Positions 5,209 through 7,076 of a DNA stretch of 7,076 nucleotides are shown here, piece by piece. Position 1 is the first letter of the stretch; every line of letters begins with the position of its first letter. The notes under the pieces were generated by a model. It did not search any database, was not told the origin of the DNA, and worked only from the letters and a program-made list of their open reading frames with translations. The stretch is from a bacterium (lineage in GTDB: Bacteria; UBA9089; JAHJRX01): contig JASEGW010000076.1 in NCBI GenBank assembly GCA_030017825.1, forward strand, positions 1 through 7,076. The letters run 5' to 3'. The position numbers and the translations under genes were made by a program.

Positions 5209-7076
5209 AAACTTAATGTCTTTCTTGATACTTATCTCATGTTCTTTTTCTTCTGTGCCATTTATCTTAGGCAAATATTTGTATCTAAAAATTTCCCCTG
5301 GTTTATATTGATATTCTAACTCAAATTCTTGAGAAAGTATATTTTCCTTTTTTTGACCAGATAAAGCTCCTCGATAATTAAAATATAAATCATCTGTTAT
5401 GTATTTACCAAAATTAAATACAGTTTCATCAGAAATATCTTTTTTTAATTCTTGAGAATCATCTTCATCTTTTTTTAGAAGAATTTTATTTAAATAAGGA
5501 ATTCTGATGTCTACATCTACTTTTAATAATTTAGCTAAATTACTTTCTAATGGCCTAATAATATTACTACTTAAATTTACACCTATTATTCTAGCAAGGC
5601 CTATCCGAAGTAAAGTGTCTATTTCATTGCTTTTAATATCCTTATAATCTCTTCCCAATCGAAGCATTCTTACTATTTCATCTTTTGTTTTGGAGGGATA
5701 AATATTTGGAGTAGTTAGCGTAGGTTCGCTTGCAAAGAGTTTTCCATAGTAGCTCATTATTATTAAAGTATTTCCTACATTAGCTTGAGCTTCTCCAAAA
5801 AGGTAAGGTGTCTTTTCTCCTTTTTTAAATTCTAATTTTGCTTGATTAATTAAAAAACGAGTTCCTAAATATTCAATATAACCTTTATGAGATGTAACAG
5901 TACCTATAACTTTAAATTTTCCTGGATAACCTGAAAGTTTTATCCAAGAGTTATCAACAATAGAACATTTTGCATAGTTATTATAATATTTAACCTTGTT
6001 TTTTGCAAGTAATTTAAGATTAAAGAAGATATTATTAAGAATATGCTTCTTCTTTTTCCTTAACTTTTTAGTATAAGTAAAATTAGTATCATGAGTAGTA
6101 TCATAAGTAAAATTAGTATCAAATAGCTCTACTGTTCCTTTGCAAGTTGGTGTGTCATAATTTCCGCATATACGTAAATTAGCCAAAAGATTAGTATCTA
6201 TTTTTAAAGGAATATAGGCCTTTATATATTTTTCTGTAGATAAATGAATATTGATCTTTTTCTCTGGAATTATAAAATTTCCATGAGAGCTAATTATACC
6301 TTCATTTAAATTAAATCTTAGTTTCTTTAGTTTTATTTGATAGTCTTTAAAGATAATTTCTGCTTGAATATTTGTGTATTTATTAAAATGCTTCCAGGAA
6401 GTTACCATTTCTCCTTCCTCTAAATTTAAGTTCCCATTAATACGATATTGGTCAAAAGTGCCTTTTATACTCATATTGGCAGATAATTTTCCATTTGACG
6501 AATTAATAATCTTTGTGTATTCAGGAATAATTTTTAATATAGGATCAAATGCTTGTATATTTATATTTAGCTCTTCTTTTTTAGGAAATATGTTTCCGTT
6601 ACATTTTAAAAATAGTAACCCATCTTTAACATAGCATAATTCGTTAATAATAATTTTTCTTGGAAGAGAAAAATTAATCTTTCCTAAAATACTTGCTTCT
6701 TTATCATAATTTGAAAGGTGGAGAATATTTTTATTATAGGAAAATTGGCTATAAATATTTTTTAGTTTAAATCTTTTATTTAATATCAAATCCGCAACTT
6801 TGATGTTTCCATCATATTTATTTTCATAAAAATTATTTTTGCTGAGAAGCTCTACTTTTCCACTTAAGAAAGTATTTGGAAACCTAAAGTTATTCAAATT
6901 AATATTTAAAAAAGAATCTTTTTCAGAGTCTAAATAAATATTCCCCTTTTCAAGTTCTAAAAAACCTGATTTTTGAGTAAGATATATTTTTGATAAAGTA
7001 ATCAGCTTATCAAAATAACAGAATTCTATATTAGCTTTATCAGCTTGAATTTTTATAATTTGTAAATTTTTAATCT
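5206..7076 (-). CDS. tamB: TamB-like translocation/assembly protein, C-terminal part (5' end outside window)
   Basis: TamB proteins are inner-membrane-anchored, periplasm-spanning beta-rich proteins that work with an Omp85 partner in outer-membrane assembly or lipid transport. The frame has no stop from the TGA at 5206-5208 up to the window edge, giving 622 visible residues. The first possible start, a TTG at 6895-6897, is internal: the 59 codons before it are open and encode the same Asn/Ile/Lys-rich beta-strand-like sequence, so I treat the gene as 5'-truncated by the window. The C-terminal domain (DUF490) fills roughly the last 390 residues. Its signature lies at about visible residues 397-475: SHKGYIEYLGTRF, a strand ending LEFKKGEKTPYL, then LFASEPTLTTP and DEIVRMLRLGRDY. 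The closing GKYITDDLYFNYRG strand and a final Phe are also typical. An in-frame microduplication (DTNFTY twice) and a Lys-rich KKLRKKKKH stretch lie at visible residues 319-344. bamA follows after 17 nt, which suggests joint expression. The family is secure; the function is inferred from relatives. Confidence 0.88.
   Translation of the reverse strand, partial: IKNLQIIKIQADKANIEFCYFDKLITLSKIYLTQKSGFLELEKGNIYLDSEKDSFLNINLNNFRFPNTFLSGKVELLSKNNFYENKYDGNIKVADLILNKRFKLKNIYSQFSYNKNILHLSNYDKEASILGKINFSLPRKIIINELCYVKDGLLFLKCNGNIFPKKEELNINIQAFDPILKIIPEYTKIINSSNGKLSANMSIKGTFDQYRINGNLNLEEGEMVTSWKHFNKYTNIQAEIIFKDYQIKLKKLRFNLNEGIISSHGNFIIPEKKINIHLSTEKYIKAYIPLKIDTNLLANLRICGNYDTPTCKGTVELFDTNFTYDTTHDTNFTYTKKLRKKKKHILNNIFFNLKLLAKNKVKYYNNYAKCSIVDNSWIKLSGYPGKFKVIGTVTSHKGYIEYLGTRFLINQAKLEFKKGEKTPYLFGEAQANVGNTLIIMSYYGKLFASEPTLTTPNIYPSKTKDEIVRMLRLGRDYKDIKSNEIDTLLRIGLARIIGVNLSSNIIRPLESNLAKLLKVDVDIRIPYLNKILLKKDEDDSQELKKDISDETVFNFGKYITDDLYFNYRGALSGQKKENILSQEFELEYQYKPGEIFRYKYLPKINGTEEKEHEISIKKDIKF
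6073..6121 (-). repeat. Short in-frame direct repeat inside tamB (two 19-bp copies, 30-bp period)
   Basis: A 19-bp word occurs perfectly at 6073-6091 and again at 6103-6121. The 30-bp period equals ten codons, so the reading frame is kept and the protein shows DTNFTY twice (visible residues 319-324 and 329-334). The 11 bases between them resemble the copies (two near-identical 12-mers at 6085-6096 and 6097-6108), as expected from replication slippage. Confidence 0.85.

Noticed and set aside
4841..5311. 156-codon open frame on the plus strand across the bamA/tamB junction
   Set aside because: It is antisense to the bamA signal peptide, POTRA1 and the tamB end. The Ser/Phe/Ile-rich translation is the mirror of Lys/Glu-rich coding sequence and matches no family I know.
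6374..6634. 86-codon open frame on the plus strand
   Set aside because: It is antisense to tamB; its hydrophobic look is a by-product of the opposite strand's codon use.
1..7076. A previously undescribed defence, mobile or biosynthetic system
   Set aside because: All five genes belong to well-known conserved families, no unassigned gene or mobile signature is present, and the gaps are too short to hide one.

Overview
The window is a compact, AT-rich stretch (about 30% GC by eye). All five genes lie on the minus strand and look like one transcription unit running from the right edge (7076) to the left. Read 5'->3' on that strand, the order is tamB (C-terminal part only, running off the window), bamA, a single-domain SurA/PpiC-type periplasmic prolyl isomerase, pdxA and rsmA (ksgA). 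The genes are tightly packed: 17 nt between tamB and bamA, 76 nt between bamA and the isomerase, 0 nt between the isomerase and pdxA, and a 16-nt overlap between pdxA and rsmA. After rsmA only 138 nt remain, and these hold a short tandem repeat and a hairpin.

The host is a diderm (two-membrane) bacterium. It has the central outer-membrane protein assembly factor BamA with five POTRA domains, a TamB-type inter-membrane protein and an exported SurA-like chaperone. Strong AT bias gives Lys/Ile/Asn-rich proteins, and TGA, TAG and TAA all serve as stops, so the code is standard. PdxA implies the DXP-dependent route to pyridoxal phosphate. The sequence does not fix the phylum. The low GC and gene order would suit a poorly sampled diderm lineage (for example Aerophobota-, Atribacterota- or Omnitrophota-like), but that is a guess.

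Functionally, the first three genes form an envelope biogenesis set: SurA-like protein escorts unfolded outer-membrane proteins, BamA inserts them, and TamB bridges the membranes. The last two are cytoplasmic housekeeping genes: PdxA for vitamin B6 synthesis and RsmA for 16S rRNA dimethylation. The surA-pdxA-rsmA order is the same as in the E. coli lptD-surA-pdxA-rsmA-apaGH operon, but here tamB-bamA takes the place of lptD.

I found no mobile element, CRISPR array, tRNA, rRNA or convincing promoter. I also found no clearly undescribed system. The points worth a second look are the operon architecture, the tamB reading frame beyond its apparent start, an in-frame microduplication in TamB, a lipoprotein-like signal in the isomerase, an unusual in-frame stop/start junction, a shortened BamA loop, and the repeat structure after rsmA.
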